A stretch of DNA of 64,000 bases from Sarcomyxa edulis (taxonomy: Eukaryota > Basidiomycota > Agaricomycetes > Agaricales > Mycenaceae): positions 2,170,001 to 2,234,000 of the forward strand of contig QUOL01000001.1 of the NCBI GenBank assembly GCA_009761415.1. Reading direction: 5' to 3'. Numbering within the stretch: position 1 is the first letter of the stretch; each line of letters starts with the position of its first letter. Of this stretch, positions 23,195 through 35,600 are shown one piece after another. The translations under genes were made by a program, and so were the position numbers. The notes under the pieces are model-generated. The model saw only the letters and a program-made list of their open reading frames with translations. It was not told the DNA's origin and did not search any database.

Positions 23195-25535
23195 TCACAA
23201 GGGCAAGCCACAAACCTCACAATCACTCCCACCGTGATCATTCTCGAACGTGCAGTGAGGGCAGATTCTGATTCCACCCGCGCCACCCGGGGTGGAGGTT
23301 CCCAGTCGAGCAGCTTCTTCCGCTGCGATTTGGTCGAACACCTCTTGTGGGATATCTTCATCCATACGTGAAGACGCCCCTGGAGCAGATGAGGACGGAC
23401 GTGAAGGTGCTGTTGAGATTATTAGTGTGACAGTAAACCCGGACTAGGTAGTGGTACTTGCCATGTTCTCTCGTGAATGTCATAAGAGTGTGCCAAGCGT
23501 CTGTAGCGAGGAGAGGGTCCAACAGACTTGTATTCTCCAGAAGATCTGGATGCGAGACGGTACGCATGAGAACCTTCATATCATCCTATTTTAACGAAGT
23601 CTCGTTAGTAGACTGGAGGGTACCTGGAGAAGGGGACAAACAGGAGGGAATAACTGCGTTGTCTCCAAAAACGCAACAAGATGCCAGTCACTAAGCCACT
23701 TCGCTAGCTCTATCCGTTTAGCGGTATCATCGCCTTTGGATTGACGGCTGTCGAGGATGTTCGGTGCATCCAGGCTGGAAAGGGTAGACATCACTTGTTC
23801 TATCCGTTGATCCTCAATTCCAGGTCGGTTCTCAATGTTGAATTTCGTCGATCGGAATAGTGGTGATGGGTTTTGCGGGAAACCGTGAGTGACCTGCGAG
23901 AGACGATGCATTGATCAGAAAGGTCGAGCGAGGGAGGAATAACCCAAGTGTCAATACATATATATATATACGCACATTGACAAGAAGGTATTCGACGGGG
24001 AAACACGGTTTAGCGCTCTTCTTCACCTCGAGACCATATTCATTCTTGAAACTGAAAAATACGTCTGGGACGTATCTCGCCGATTCCTGAGTTCGATCAT
24101 CTTCCTTGACTCGCACGATTCCTGGATCGACGCTGGCTTCGATCATGTCTGCTTCAACCATGGCACATGCCTGTTCCGAGACTTGGTACGCGGAGATGTC
24201 TACTTGACCGTCTTCTGTAGCCGTCAACACCGCTGTTGTCAGCCGTGACGCAAATGTTCCAGTGGGAGATGACCGCGAGGCCGTCGGGTTCGCTTTTTGC
24301 ATCGTGGCCGCGAAAATAGCTTCCAATGATGAGAGGAAGAACGATCCAGGGTGTCGTTTGTAAACATTTTTGGTTCGGTCCTCTGGGGTAGGGTCCAAAT
24401 CGGTGAAAATGTACCCCACTATAGTTAGTGGAACTGACGCCAATTTAGAAAGCTCTCTGATGCGTGGCTCTTCTTCCCACGGCAAACCAAGGGACAACCC
24501 GTCGAGTTCGCCCTCTTGAGGAGGCTCGTAGATGGCTTCTACTACAGCTTTCACACCCATAGGTACTTTGTCGTAAGGTTCATATCGCCCAATGAGCCAC
24601 CCGAACCGCTGTAATCCCGTTTTGCGCCACGCCTGTAGGAAGCGATCTACGATATCCATTGAAGCTATCTCAAGATGATCCACCATACGGAATGACTGGG
24701 ATTGGAGAGTAATAGCGGATGGTTGGCATGATGTACAAATTCCAGCAGGCCAGGGAGGATGACCAGCACTTGGACAGGGTACCTTGACTTTGTATGATAG
24801 AGGATTCAGTGGGGGTAATGCAGATGCAGCAGATGCAGACGCTTTTGGAGTGAGTTTGTGTAGATATGCGTGATAGGAGAGGTGTTTGATGTTGTGCTCT
24901 TTATGATAAGCGGCATCGTAGGGTTCAAGAGGCATGCAGTAGTCGCACATCCCATTGACACCATGCTTGCAAAAGCGAAGATCGCGTCCACGAGGTATCT
25001 TTCCGTCTTGAGAGCGCCAGTATGTGTCTACTGGATCTTCCTGTACGGAATCCCAAGGCCTCTTGATTGTATCAGAATCGGCGGTATGTGCGCCATCCGG
25101 AGCGCCAGACGTAACCTGGGAGGTGGAAGAGCTTGGTGCGGCACGCTCCTTGTATCCTATAAAGACGAGATCTCCATGTCTTTAATGTCATGAGTGGTTG
25201 AGCTGACGCGTAAGGAGTTGGTAGACGTACTTGAGCCCAAGGCTCTGCAGATTCCTTCCTTTCAGAACAGAGAAGTTGGATTCATTCCCTCGAGGTTGAT
25301 TTGAGATGGTTAGAGTAGATGGGTCTGCATCAGTAGCTGTCTCTAATATCTAAGATACATGTTTCAATATCAATTAGTCGATAGGATCGAGCTGCCGCAT
25401 ACCTTTGCTTGAAGTTCCGATACATCAGCAGTGGGTGCAAACTCAAACCGAAAGTTTCCGTCCTTTGATCTGACTCTAATCAACTGGAAACAAGTCAGTA
25501 TGATTGTAGATACAAATTGACAGAAAACATACCAT
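23195..25535 (-). CDS. NPL4: Nuclear protein localization protein 4 (Cdc48 cofactor)
   Basis: Partner of Ufd1 in the Cdc48/p97 ubiquitin-segregase complex acting in ER-associated and nuclear protein degradation. The N-terminus is M then LIRVRSKDGNFRFEF, the known Npl4 UBX-like start. The ATG (25535-25533) is followed at once by a 49-nt intron (25532-25484), so exon 1 encodes a single residue. The body has the Npl4 zinc-binding region (FCKHGVNGMCDYCMPLEPYD) and the MPN-like domain (GWLIGRYEPYDKVPMGVKAVVEAIYEP is its core, split here only for reading). The C-terminus near 23290-23200 is an NZF zinc finger with CPHCTFEN and CEVCGLPL, which binds ubiquitin in the family. Not all internal exon ends were verified. 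Confidence 0.95.
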
Positions 25536-25940
25536 TATATTCACGATGTTCTTGGAACAAGCTGCAGGAGAAGAGTTGTCCAAATTCAAAGTGGTTACGC
25601 GTCGAAGGGATGACTAAGCCTACGTCACGGGTCACCGAGTTGGTCGATCCGATATTTCTTTTTCTGTCCTTGAAATTTGAATCCTTCATCGGTGCTTCAC
25701 TTGCTGTAGGTGACTCACCCGGAGCCATGGGGTTATCTCGCATTTTGTTCTCACCCATTCGCCTGCTGGACGCCTCATGTTTGCCCTATTGTTTCCGTGC
25801 TACTCTTCTCTGACTCTTCTTCAAGTCCCCACTGGCAGAAGAAGCGCCAATCTATTGCCGCGTCTTAGAGGTTGCTGATACTTTGATAATTCTCTCAGAC
25901 CTTCTGATTAGCCAGCTCGAGTAACACGACAGCTTCGACG
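25536..25940. promoter_or_regulatory. Divergent promoter region of NPL4 and bZIP gene
   Basis: 405 bases between the NPL4 start codon and the earliest candidate start of the bZIP gene on the other strand. It must hold both promoters. No factor sites assigned. Confidence 0.45.
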
Positions 25941-27350
25941 ATGTCCAGCGGTGGATTTTTCAATACTGCCGCAAAGTGTACCGATCAGGAAATTCACCGG
26001 CCACGGCCGGACTCTGGGAATCACAAAGTGGCGTCTTTCAGGCAATAGTTCGCGCAATCGTGTTTAACGATGGCGACAGTAATACTCTTGCCAGAGACAT
26101 GCCTTCTATAGCTCAATCTAATCTCGGTAATGAGGTTACATACAACTCTCCATGGTCTCCTTCAAAGGAGAAGCCGCCGAAGACCTTGCTTCGCTATCAT
26201 CCCCCCCAGCTTTGCACAAAGAATTAGCACTTTGGGAGCAGATAATATTCTCTTTCGATATGGATAATAGCCCAGATGAAGGACGCGCAAAAAAGCCTCA
26301 CAAATCGCGTTCGACGTCAGCGGGGCCGTCAACTCAGGCTCACGACACATCCACTAGTGGGGTGAGTGAGTATCAACATATCCTTTGAGATAGTGTCTAC
26401 GGACAGATTAATCCTAAGTACAGTCAGATGTTCAGGACGCTGCGTTACTTGCACAATTTGCTGCCGCCGCTGCGATATCGCAGCCAGGAGGTGCTCAAAA
26501 TATTTCTTACGAGTCTTTCCTTCATGCCCTTCAGGGCGTCCAAGGTGCCCAAGGAGGTTTACCATCTATACCTCATTCATCTGGTTTTCCCTTGAATCAA
26601 TTCTCCCAGGAGCATTTAAGTCATCAGCAATTACCCCCGTTGTCCCCTAACTTTCCCTGGTCTCAACTCTCCCTTCCACAGCCCTCTCAGCAGCCCCCTC
26701 CAAATGTCTATGGTTCTACCTACCCAGTGTCTCATTCGAACCCTGGACTAATGCCTTTCCTTTATGCCGGGCCTTCATTTATACCTCAAACCAGTGGGAG
26801 TGATTCTCGTAGGTCACGGCGAGCATCTTCGGCAACTATGGCACCGCCTCCTGTCCCTGTACCAGACGGAACAGATCAAGGGGAAGCAGAACCCGCATCT
26901 GCCGAAGAGAAACGTCGAAGAAATACCGCAGCATCGGGTGCGTTCACTATACCATATACGATTAAATCCATATTAATAATAAGTCACCGTACAACAGCTC
27001 GGTTCAGAATCAAGAAGAAACAACGATCGTTGAATCTCGAGCGGTCAGTGTCTGACCTTACAGGTCGGGCAGAAGAACTTGAACGGGAGGCTGCTGAACT
27101 GCGACGGGAAAATGGGTGGTTGAAAGAGATCGTCATGCTGAAGGGAAGTAGGATCGCCGGAAACATAACGCGGAATCTTGAGCAGTATCGAGAAAGTTCT
27201 CAGAGCAAAGGGGAGTCTTCCGGTGGTGGCGAAGATAAACGAGCAGATGATGCAGCCTCAGAGGATTCGGAATCAGAGGAAGAGGGGAAGAAAAAGAAGG
27301 GCAAGGGCAAGAAAGTTTCGGGGAAGGGTAAAGGGAAAGCAACGAAGTGA
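25941..27350 (+). CDS. bZIP transcription factor, Cys3/MetR/Zip1-like
   Basis: DNA-binding activator. The bZIP basic region, interrupted by an intron at 26938-26997, reads RRRNTAAS then ARFRIKKKQR, followed by a leucine zipper (LERSVSDLTGRAEELEREA). This wording matches the Neurospora CYS-3 / Aspergillus MetR / fission yeast Zip1 family, regulators of sulfur assimilation or cadmium response; the specific role here is inferred. The middle is Gln/Pro/Ser-rich (activation-like) and the C-terminus is an acidic stretch then Lys/Gly-rich. A solid in-frame segment starts at ATG 26262. An upstream ATG at 25941 (MSSGGFFNTAAK) may be the true start through one or more short introns; the 5' exons are uncertain. 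The stop is at 27350. Confidence 0.85.
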
Positions 27351-27531
27351 GAGTTGTTGGACTTTGTAAATCTTCTACGTACATCAGTACCTGTACACCT
27401 CAAGAGTAAACACGCGTTAACGTTCAGGTGGTCGAGTGTAAGTCTAAATATCGTGCACAGGACTCGTAAATCAACAGAGGCAGCCACGGCAGGATGAGTA
27501 CAATTCCCACGTGGACGAATTGGGACAAAAC

Positions 27532-27961
27532 ATGTCTTTCGGGCGACCACCATCCATAAACGCTGGATTCAAAGCATCTGCCCCAGATCGCGGCTCTTTC
27601 CCTCTCGACCATTATGGTTTGTGATAGAACAAGTTGCACTAATCCCACATCCTATCTGCCTGACGTCTTTGCTCGCTAGGGGAGTGCAAAGACCAGATGT
27701 TGATTTATATGAATTGTCTTCGACAGAACGCTAACACTTCAAGTCCATGTCGCGATTTGAGCAAGAATTACCTTGATTGTCGGATGGAAAAGTAGGTGTC
27801 GTGAACCTATGCTATCCCTGGAGCCTCATGACTGATTTTTACCGTTCAGGGGACTCATGGAACGTGATGAATGGAAGAATCTTGGGCTGGCAAATGTAGG
27901 AACATCGGGGGATAATGATCAAAAGAAAGCAGAAACGACGCATGAGTCGAATAAGAAATAA
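27532..27961 (+). CDS. COX19: Cytochrome c oxidase assembly protein COX19
   Basis: Small twin CX9C protein of the mitochondrial intermembrane space, needed for copper delivery and assembly of complex IV. It lies in three exons too short for simple ORF searches: 27532-27616, 27680-27791 and 27850-27961, 102 residues in phase. Residues 19-28 read DRGSFPLDHY and are followed by GECKDQM. The two cysteine pairs are CKDQMLIYMNC and CRDLSKNYLDC, each with nine residues between the cysteines. The signature CRMEKGLMERDEWKNLG crosses the last splice. It imports through the Mia40 route in the family and has no cleavable presequence here. Confident. Confidence 0.95.
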
Positions 27962-28834
27962 AGTATCCTTCTGACTTCCTAGAACCTCTATGTTCCGTGA
28001 CTAATGCACGAATTTGCTAGATAAACATTTAATATATGCAATCATTGTGGCAAAGAGGGCATTCGCAGCATCGCTCTATGTATCATTCACATCGAAAAGT
28101 AACAACAAGCTAAACTACGCTTTCAAACAACATACCCATCGGACAACTTCTTGAAGGAGCGGCAAACCACGGTGAGCAAACTCAAAGATCGCAACTTTCC
28201 GCTGGTTCTGGACTACACAACATCATGTTCCCTACTCCGCATATGTTACTCTCGCTTCTGACCGAGCGCTAAAGCATTACAAGGCCGTCCCAGGATTTCG
28301 AACTCCTCTGGATTCCCATGCTGCGAGCAAAAAAAGCATCCTGGCATGACGTCGACCATATGCACACCAACTCCGAGCTCGAGCGGATCAGGCTGAGAAA
28401 CGCCGAGGAGCACGTTCGTGGTATGTCGAGAGTGTTCTACGAGAAATGCTAATGGTCAACTAGAACTAACGACTTGTAAAATTCGAAGTCTTGCAGTATT
28501 TTCCCAAGCGAGACCTCTCCTGTCTTCTACGTAAAACGCGAGGTGTATATTGGGCGGGATGCAAGGGGAAATAAAACTTCGAAACCGATACGAAACGTGC
28601 TTGGGATGGTTGCAGCCTCCGCTCAAATGCGGGGCTGATTACATCGGGATCAGACCAATCGGACCCCTAACTACAGAAGAACGTTCGTTCAGTTCGTCCC
28701 AAAGTTATCCCTCGCATGAGAAGTGGGATCGCCTCGGACGGCAGTAACGATATAATCATGCCGATAGATCATATAAACATCTCGTCCTCTTCACAGTCCC
28801 TTCGACTTTCCTTCCAGCACCAGGTCTGGTGGCC
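27962..28834. other. Unassigned intergenic region between COX19 and GDPD
   Basis: 873 bases. It should contain the COX19 3' untranslated region and the GDPD promoter. The middle (28080-28480) has several open stretches in different frames, none recognisable or with convincing splice structure. I assign no gene. Confidence 0.4.
28771..28777 (+). promoter_or_regulatory. TATA-like box upstream of GDPD
   Basis: ATATAAA lies 58 bases before the GDPD start codon at 28835, and is the only clear TATA-like element in the preceding 150 bases. Position and sequence fit a core promoter with a short leader. Not proven. Confidence 0.4.
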
Positions 28835-30442
28835 ATGACCTTTCCTCGTATCAACTTAGGCTCTGCGTTTCTCCTGATAAATGCGTGTCTTGTCTCTGGG
28901 TCGCCAGCCCAGGAGCCTATGTTATCTCCTGTATCAGGTCATACTAGATTCTATGATATCCAGGCAAGTCCACACGCCATTTCCTGTTTCCAGTATCCTG
29001 AATTTTTCGGCGCTCAAGGCTCATCGTGGTGGAAGAGGCAATACTGCTGAGAGTATCTTGCCCAGTTTCGCATGGTGAGGATCGAGTTCGTATATCCTGC
29101 GCTCGATATCTCAAGAGTTGAGCACAGGGGTCTTATCGACGGGGCGACTACTCTGGAACTAGACAACGGCATCACCAAGGTATCTTGAAATATCCATATT
29201 GCCCTACTCCTGCTAAACGCATCGCAGGACGGTGTTGTTGTTGTATGGCATGACGAGGAAATCACAGCCGAGAAATGTCGGGACACATCTCCTGCTGTAA
29301 GTATATGTCTCACGGCTGGAATATTATACACATACTGATCTAGACTATACCTATAGTTCTTGGACGACCCAGACTTCCCATATGTCGGAAAATACGTTGC
29401 AAATCTCACGTTGTCCCAAATCAAAACCCTCGACTGCGGTTCAAAACGCCAACACAAATATCGTGAGTTGGTTGTGAGACCAAAATACGGTCTACATTGA
29501 AGTCGGCATTCTAGCCATGCAATTGACCTATCCCGGAACACGAATATCGACACTCCAGGAACTTTTCGCATTCGTGGAATGCTCGGACCCTTCGCATCAA
29601 ATATTGTGGAATATAGAATCCAAAATCGACGCCGCACATCCTGACCGTACATTGGGTGTGCAAGACTTTGTGCAGAAGCAGCATGCTGTTTTTGCTGCAA
29701 CCCCGTATCGCAGCTCGATAACGGTACTTGCACCTCATTGATGTTGCATTCGTGATGATTAAACATGCCTTTCGTAGTATCAAAGTTTTGACTGGAGGAC
29801 ACTTGTTGCCATGAAGGTATTATCCCACCTCTCGTATTCCAATACGAATTGGACTGATTGAAAAGCAGAGGCTTGATCCTGGCATCGCAACTGCTGCGCT
29901 TATTGACGAGTAAGTATTTAACGCCTCACGCTGGTCAGATATTGATATCATGCACAGTGAAACTGGTATCATGCTGGACAATTCGACGTCTCCTTGGCTT
30001 GCTGGCCTACGCCTGGATTCGTTTCCGGGCCCGACCACGGGAAGACAGATCGCACAAGCAGCCTATGCAATAGAAGCGAACATCCTTTCGCCGGCTGCAT
30101 CCTCTGAATGGACACCTGTACCTGATCCAGCTTCACCGGAATATGTTCCTTTCACCACAAAGGACATGGTCGACGAAACGCACCGGTTGAATATCCGTGT
30201 CAAACCTTGGACGGTACGTTTACCGAGGTCACTCGCAACTACAGTCACACTTACAAAAATCCTTGCAGGTCAATCGTCTGAACATTGTTGAACAGCTCAT
30301 GGGGTGGAATGTCGACGGTATCATCACTGATTACCCAAACGTAGTTCGTCGACTGGCGAAACAACGAGGTCTCTTGGTTGCGCCCAAGTACCCGAAGCAA
30401 CGGGTGTTGACATGCTTGGACCAACATATCCAGCGTGTCTGA
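28835..30442 (+). CDS. Secreted glycerophosphodiester phosphodiesterase
   Basis: Hydrolyses glycerophosphodiesters to glycerol-3-phosphate and an alcohol; GDPD TIM-barrel family. The start ATG is 28835. Residues 1-23 form a signal peptide (hydrophobic SAFLLINACLVSGS), so the enzyme is probably extracellular or vacuolar. Exon 1 (28835-28963) ends before a GC donor and resumes at 29019. Catalytic-core motifs are HRGGRGNTAES (HRG and E), ELDNGITKDG with the metal-binding E-x-D, VVVWHDE, and later NIESKID. The C-terminal part has VDGIITDYPN, the usual end motif, then a short basic tail. Several further short introns interrupt the gene. Substrate preference is unknown. Confidence 0.9.
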
Positions 30443-30675
30443 TATTGCTTGTGTGTTGTTATTGTTATATATACCTTAATAGACAAGAAATAGAAACTTG
30501 AATACCCCATCATGCAAATGAGTATAATTTTTTATTGGTAGAAATGGTAGAATGGCCATTGGCCAGGCCGGAAGAGACCGGGCGGACGCGGAATTAGGAG
30601 CAAGCCAACTCCGCCAAACCCTCTCCATCGCCGACCAACTTTGGCTCACCAGCCTTCATCATTTCTTGTACAGCA
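30443..30675. other. GDPD 3' region and RIP1 promoter
   Basis: 233 bases between the GDPD stop and the RIP1 start on the same strand. AT-rich near 30465-30545. Nothing else visible. Confidence 0.4.
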
Positions 30676-31739
30676 ATGGCGACTTTCCAAACCGTCAAAA
30701 AAGCACTCTCGCTGTCCCCAACTGTCCGGACCCGCCCCTCAGGGATTCCCGCAGTCCCTCTCATCAACCTCGCAGCGCGAGCCCCGGCAGGTCATGGTCA
30801 TGGTCATGGTGCTGCTGGCCCTCGCTCTGATACACCACCGCGGTGGACTAGCAGTATATCTAGGACTTCAACGGGCATTCTTTCAAAAACATTACTCAAT
30901 GGTAAGCCAGCATTGTAGCTGCATTCGAATAACAAGCATTGAAGTATTTGCAGTCTCTCCTACTACTACTTTTCAACAGCGCCTTATCCATACTTCTGCC
31001 GTCATTAAAGACGCTCCTGATGTACCAGACTTTTCGCCCTATCGTGCAAAAAACCCCGACAGCAACCGCGCTCTTTCCTATCTCATGGTCGGCTCCCTCG
31101 GAGTTTTGTCTGCCTCGATCGCCAAGTCTAGTGTATCAGAATTCCTTGCCACAATGAGCGCATCTGCCGATGTCCTCGCACTCGCAAAGGTGGAGATTGA
31201 CTTGGGAGCCATTCCAGAGGGCAAGAACGTTGTCATCAAATGGCGTGGAAAGCCTGTGTTCATCAGACACAGAACGACGGACGAAATTGAAGAGGCTAGA
31301 CAAGCCAATTGGCAGACGTTTAGGGATCCCCAGAGTGACGAGGACCGAGTGAAGAAGCCCGAATGGTTAATTATGTTGGGTGTATGTACGCATCTTGGTT
31401 GTGTGCCTATTGGCGAGGCTGGTGATTTTGGAGGCTGGTGAGTTATTGTCTTATGTGCTCTGTGTTTCCTCAAAAAATTTGCTTACACTTCACTCTAAAG
31501 GTTCTGTCCTTGCCACGGTTCTCATTACGATATCTGTATGTCCCAATGCCTTACTTCGTTGTCTTTTGTACTCATATTTCATATCATTACAGCGGGTCGT
31601 GCTCGCAAGGGCCCAGCTCCAGTGAGTATCTTGCATCCCTATAGATAACCCCTCGCTGATCCACAAACTTCTTTAGCTTAATCTGGAAATCCCTCAGTAC
31701 GAGTTCAACGAAGCGGAAGGCAAGGTTGTCATTGGATAA
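30676..31739 (+). CDS. RIP1: Rieske iron-sulfur subunit of cytochrome bc1 complex
   Basis: [2Fe-2S] subunit of respiratory complex III, which takes electrons from ubiquinol to cytochrome c1. Exons 30676-30901, 30954-31437, 31501-31535, 31593-31621 and 31677-31739 give 278 residues in phase. The N-terminus is Arg/Ser/Ala-rich with few acids, as in a mitochondrial presequence, and includes a GHGHGHG run. A membrane helix lies near [17 protein letters not shown]. Cluster ligands are in CTHLGC and CPCHGSHYD, the second formed across a splice. The ending [10 protein letters not shown] is typical. Two of its exons are only 35 and 29 nt. Confidence 0.97.
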
Positions 31740-32616
31740 TTGTCTTCATAGACTCTTTACTGCTGTCAATAGATCGATGCAGTCCTGAACCCCAAATACT
31801 TTATTTCGTCGGCTTTTTTCTATTCTTTCACTGGTTTTTTAAATTGCGACCTTGCATTTCTTAACCCGAGTGCACAAGAAGCACAGAATCGTGATTTTAG
31901 CCAATGAGGTCTCGAGGTTTGCAGAACATCTTATGATTCGTGAATACTACCTTCTGGATTTGGGGGTATATGTGACTGCTGCACGTGGCGTGTTACAGCA
32001 ACGCGCCACATCGACCTCAACTGAAGCCTTCGAAGATCCACAGGCGATCAAGAACTCAGCTAAAATTCTAACGGTATGGATGGCTGAATTGTAGAAGCTG
32101 TGTCAAGATGTAGACGCTTGCGCATTCGTCTTGCATTCGTCACAGAATGAGGCAGCATCGTTGATGTAGTTTGTCGGTGATCTGACTAGACCGAAGCACT
32201 GAGATTCACCTATGGAAACGCGCAAGAAAATCACAATAGACCCAACAGAACACCCGTACATATAATCTAAGTTGAATAAAGGGAGAAAGTAAGTATTAAG
32301 CAAAGATTGGAAAACATAGCTACATGGTTGCAAAGCGAGAATTGATGTGTACACAGTAAATTGGAGATAGGTAAGGCAGCGGCTACGGCGACTAGTTGCC
32401 ATGATCAGTAAGATGTGCAATGTGAAGAGGAATGTGAGAAGTCGGATCTGGATGGCGAACGCCGATAGAAAGGGACATAGTTAACGAATAAAGCACCAGG
32501 GCTCACCCTATAAGTAGAAAGGGTACCCGCATCTAATGTCTAGTGAGTGTAGCATCGAGTCGAACGAGTTCAAGGTCTAGCAGCAAACGATGGGCAAGAA
32601 ACAAGACACGACCACA
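31740..32616. other. Convergent intergenic region between RIP1 and SRPK
   Basis: 877 bases between two stop codons facing each other. An 80-codon open stretch at 31852-32094 lacks an ATG start and family resemblance. AT-rich near 32220-32300. It probably holds long 3' untranslated regions. No gene supported. Confidence 0.45.
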
Positions 32617-35600
32617 TTACCAATCTTCAACGACGCCGTCGTTTTCAGAAGGGTCTAGCCATCGATTATCCAGCATATCCTTAGCGTCCTTTCTCTGTCT
32701 TGGATCAACAGCAAGCATCGGCTCCAGGAATTCGCACAGATCGGCCGCATCCTGCTCTGAGTAGAGATATTTCTCCATCATAACACGTTTAAGCGGCCAG
32801 AATTTGAGCGTCCGGATATACCGCAATGCGCCGTTGGAATCAAACATTTCGCGACTGTACTTGCCTCCCATCTTCACTTCTAATGGGAAGTCTCCCATGA
32901 GCTCGATGATCTGTGCCATGTGGTCGTCGTCTTTGGTGAAGAGTTGACCTTCACCGTGTGGGTCGAAGAGATATTCAGATGTTAACAGTTCAAAAACCTG
33001 TATCCGGACATCAGAGACGAGATAGTGAAGCTTAGAACTTGATTATACTCACCACGCAAGCGACACTCCAGATATCTACGCGTGCGGTCCAATCCTTCTT
33101 CCCCAGAATGGCCTCAGGGGCACGGTATTGTCTTGTCTGGATGTCTTCCGTGTAATGCTTGGTGGACGGTGTGGCGTTTCCCAGGTCAGCGATCTTAATC
33201 GATATTGGAGGCGAAACAACGTCTGAATCGGTCTGCAGTGGTGGAGGAATGGGAGGAGTGACGAGAGGAGCTAAAGAGCCTATTGTTATTGGGACGGCCA
33301 TTTCTTTGGTAGAATGGAGAATAAATGGAGATGTGGGCGACGAAGGAGAGCTTGGTGTTGGTGGAGGGACGGTGGAGGGGGGTGAGACTGGTGTTGGGGT
33401 TATGGAATTCTCAGCGCGAAGCGGCGTTGGCTTGCGGTCGTGTGGATGGTGAATATGTGAGGAAGGGTTTCGGTGAATATGGGCAGATAGCTGCGAGATA
33501 TGTTGCGGAGAAGACGGACGATCAGTAGGGATACGCGCGCTGGGTCCAGGGACGCGGGAGGGGGCTGTTTGAGTGAGGAGAGAAGGGGTTGGATTCACTG
33601 TCGTGCTGGTTCTGGGAAGTACATCGACAGAGTCTGGGAAAGGAGAGTCGGAATCATGTGTGATATCGATCACATTTTTGATTCCGCACGATACAGCCAA
33701 TGATGCATGATCATGACTCTGTCTTCGTTTCGTAGCTGGATACACATTGGAAATGGGTGTGGACCGTACTGTAGTCGACGAGCCATCCGAGCTGGCGGTA
33801 CTGGATTTCATACCGGTAGGGGTGACAAGGTTGAAGAAGTCTTCGGATACAGAAGCCTCGAGGGTAGTGTTTTCTGTTGAAGTGATGGTGGCGGATACGA
33901 CGACAGCAGGTGCAGGTGCAGCTACACCAGGATCCTTCCAGGATTCCGTTCTTGTATGACTTTTCCGATTTCCGTTCAGGCTTCCACTTGTGCTAACATT
34001 CTTGTTCGTCCGCAGTCCTTGAGCCGAGGAGCTCTTCTTTGACGACAAACCAACTCCCAACCTCATCTTCTCTTTCCAAGATGCGGAAAATTTGTCTTGC
34101 CAAGACGTAGACGTCACCTTCCACGAAGCCGAAATAATAGGTTCCATGTCTAGCGTCACGCCATGCCCGTTGCTCTTGTATATGGGCATGGGGATGGATA
34201 CCTCGCCTTTGTATTTGTTACTCTCGCCAATACCTCTGGCGACAAGGACAACGTTCCCTTCGACAAGAGTAGGAGCGAGTTCCATAGATGTGGCACTGGC
34301 AGCGCCGACCGACGAAACGAAAGACGTAGGCGGAGTGCTACTTATGCTCATGCTCAGACTCGGAGCCTGATGCGATAGTACGGATGATGTAGAGGATGAT
34401 GGGGATGGTGATGTCGCGGTCGCATCCGGAGGGGATACAAGGTCAGTGGGGGATGTGTTCAAGTGAGTTTTCGGAGTGGCATTAGACATGAACGAGGTTG
34501 GCGCGACAGGTCTCGTGCTAGTTAGCGTCGAGCTATGCCCACCTCTGTGGCCGTTCAAGTCTTCGGTAATTGATGTCCCGGACCTGGCCAAGGACGAGTT
34601 CAATATTGCAGGCTGTGTCTGCAAGCTCCCGCTGGCTGTGTTCCCGTTACTGCCTGTGTTGCCTCTGCTTCCGAGGTGACTCATAACCATGCTCTCACTC
34701 TTCCCGAGAATACCAGGACTCCTAGCAAGACTTCGTCCGGGACTGGAGAGTGGCTGAGAGTCAAATATCTGCACCTGCTTCCTACTCCTTCGCTCCGTAC
34801 CTACATCGCCACTTTTGGGAATGGCGACAGCCGTTCCCCCAGGAGCTCGGGCTTTAGTGCTGGCGGAAGTAGGTGCTGGAACACCGACGCGACGAGAAGT
34901 CGGGGTCGGCGAAACAGATAATTCGGCATGTATGTGAGATTCAATGTCTGGTATTGATATCACTGTGAAAGTAAGTTTGGGTTAATTTTAGGTTCAAGAA
35001 GTTGGAGACGGAAAAATTTCGGCGTGGTTGAACGAGGAACATAAAATTAGAGATCGTTGAATGGTGATTGAAAGCGGGTAATACGGAGCTAGGCAAGATA
35101 AGGATGCCGAGTCGCGATGAATCAGAGCAGCAACCAGCATAACTCCGAGAGTGAGCGTGCAAGAGACGGGAGCATGGGAAAGGTGTAGAGATAGAGAAGA
35201 TAAAGTAGTGCACAAGAAGGAGGGGGAGGATCGAGGAATCAGGAATCAGGAGGTTGAGACTCACGTATATTTTCGGGTTTGATATCCGTATGCACCAGAT
35301 CACATTCATCGTGCAGGTATTGCAATCCCATCAACACCTGCTTAGCGATCACTTTGACGAGTGCCTTCGGTACACCCTTCTTCTTATTCCTCTCGATGAG
35401 CGCCAGCAAGTTTTCACCAAGTGGCTCGAAGACGATACAGACATGTGAAGCCTCGGGGCCTTCGTGACAGAAGCTGTCAAGGAAAGAGACTATATGCTGT
35501 CGGCCAGGATGTGTCGGGGAGAAAGACGATACACGAGATAAAAGTTTGATCTCATCTCGAGCAGTTTCGGCGTAACGGCCAGCTGACTTGACGACTTTGA

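Noticed and set aside
23955..23972. Short TA microsatellite
   Set aside because: It lies within an NPL4 intron and is too short to be notable.
29014..29802. 262-codon open frame on the minus strand
   Set aside because: It is antisense to the GDPD gene, whose motifs and splice sites are clear; the antisense product matches no family I know.
31852..32094. 80-codon open frame between RIP1 and SRPK
   Set aside because: No ATG start, no family resemblance, and located between two convergent 3' ends.
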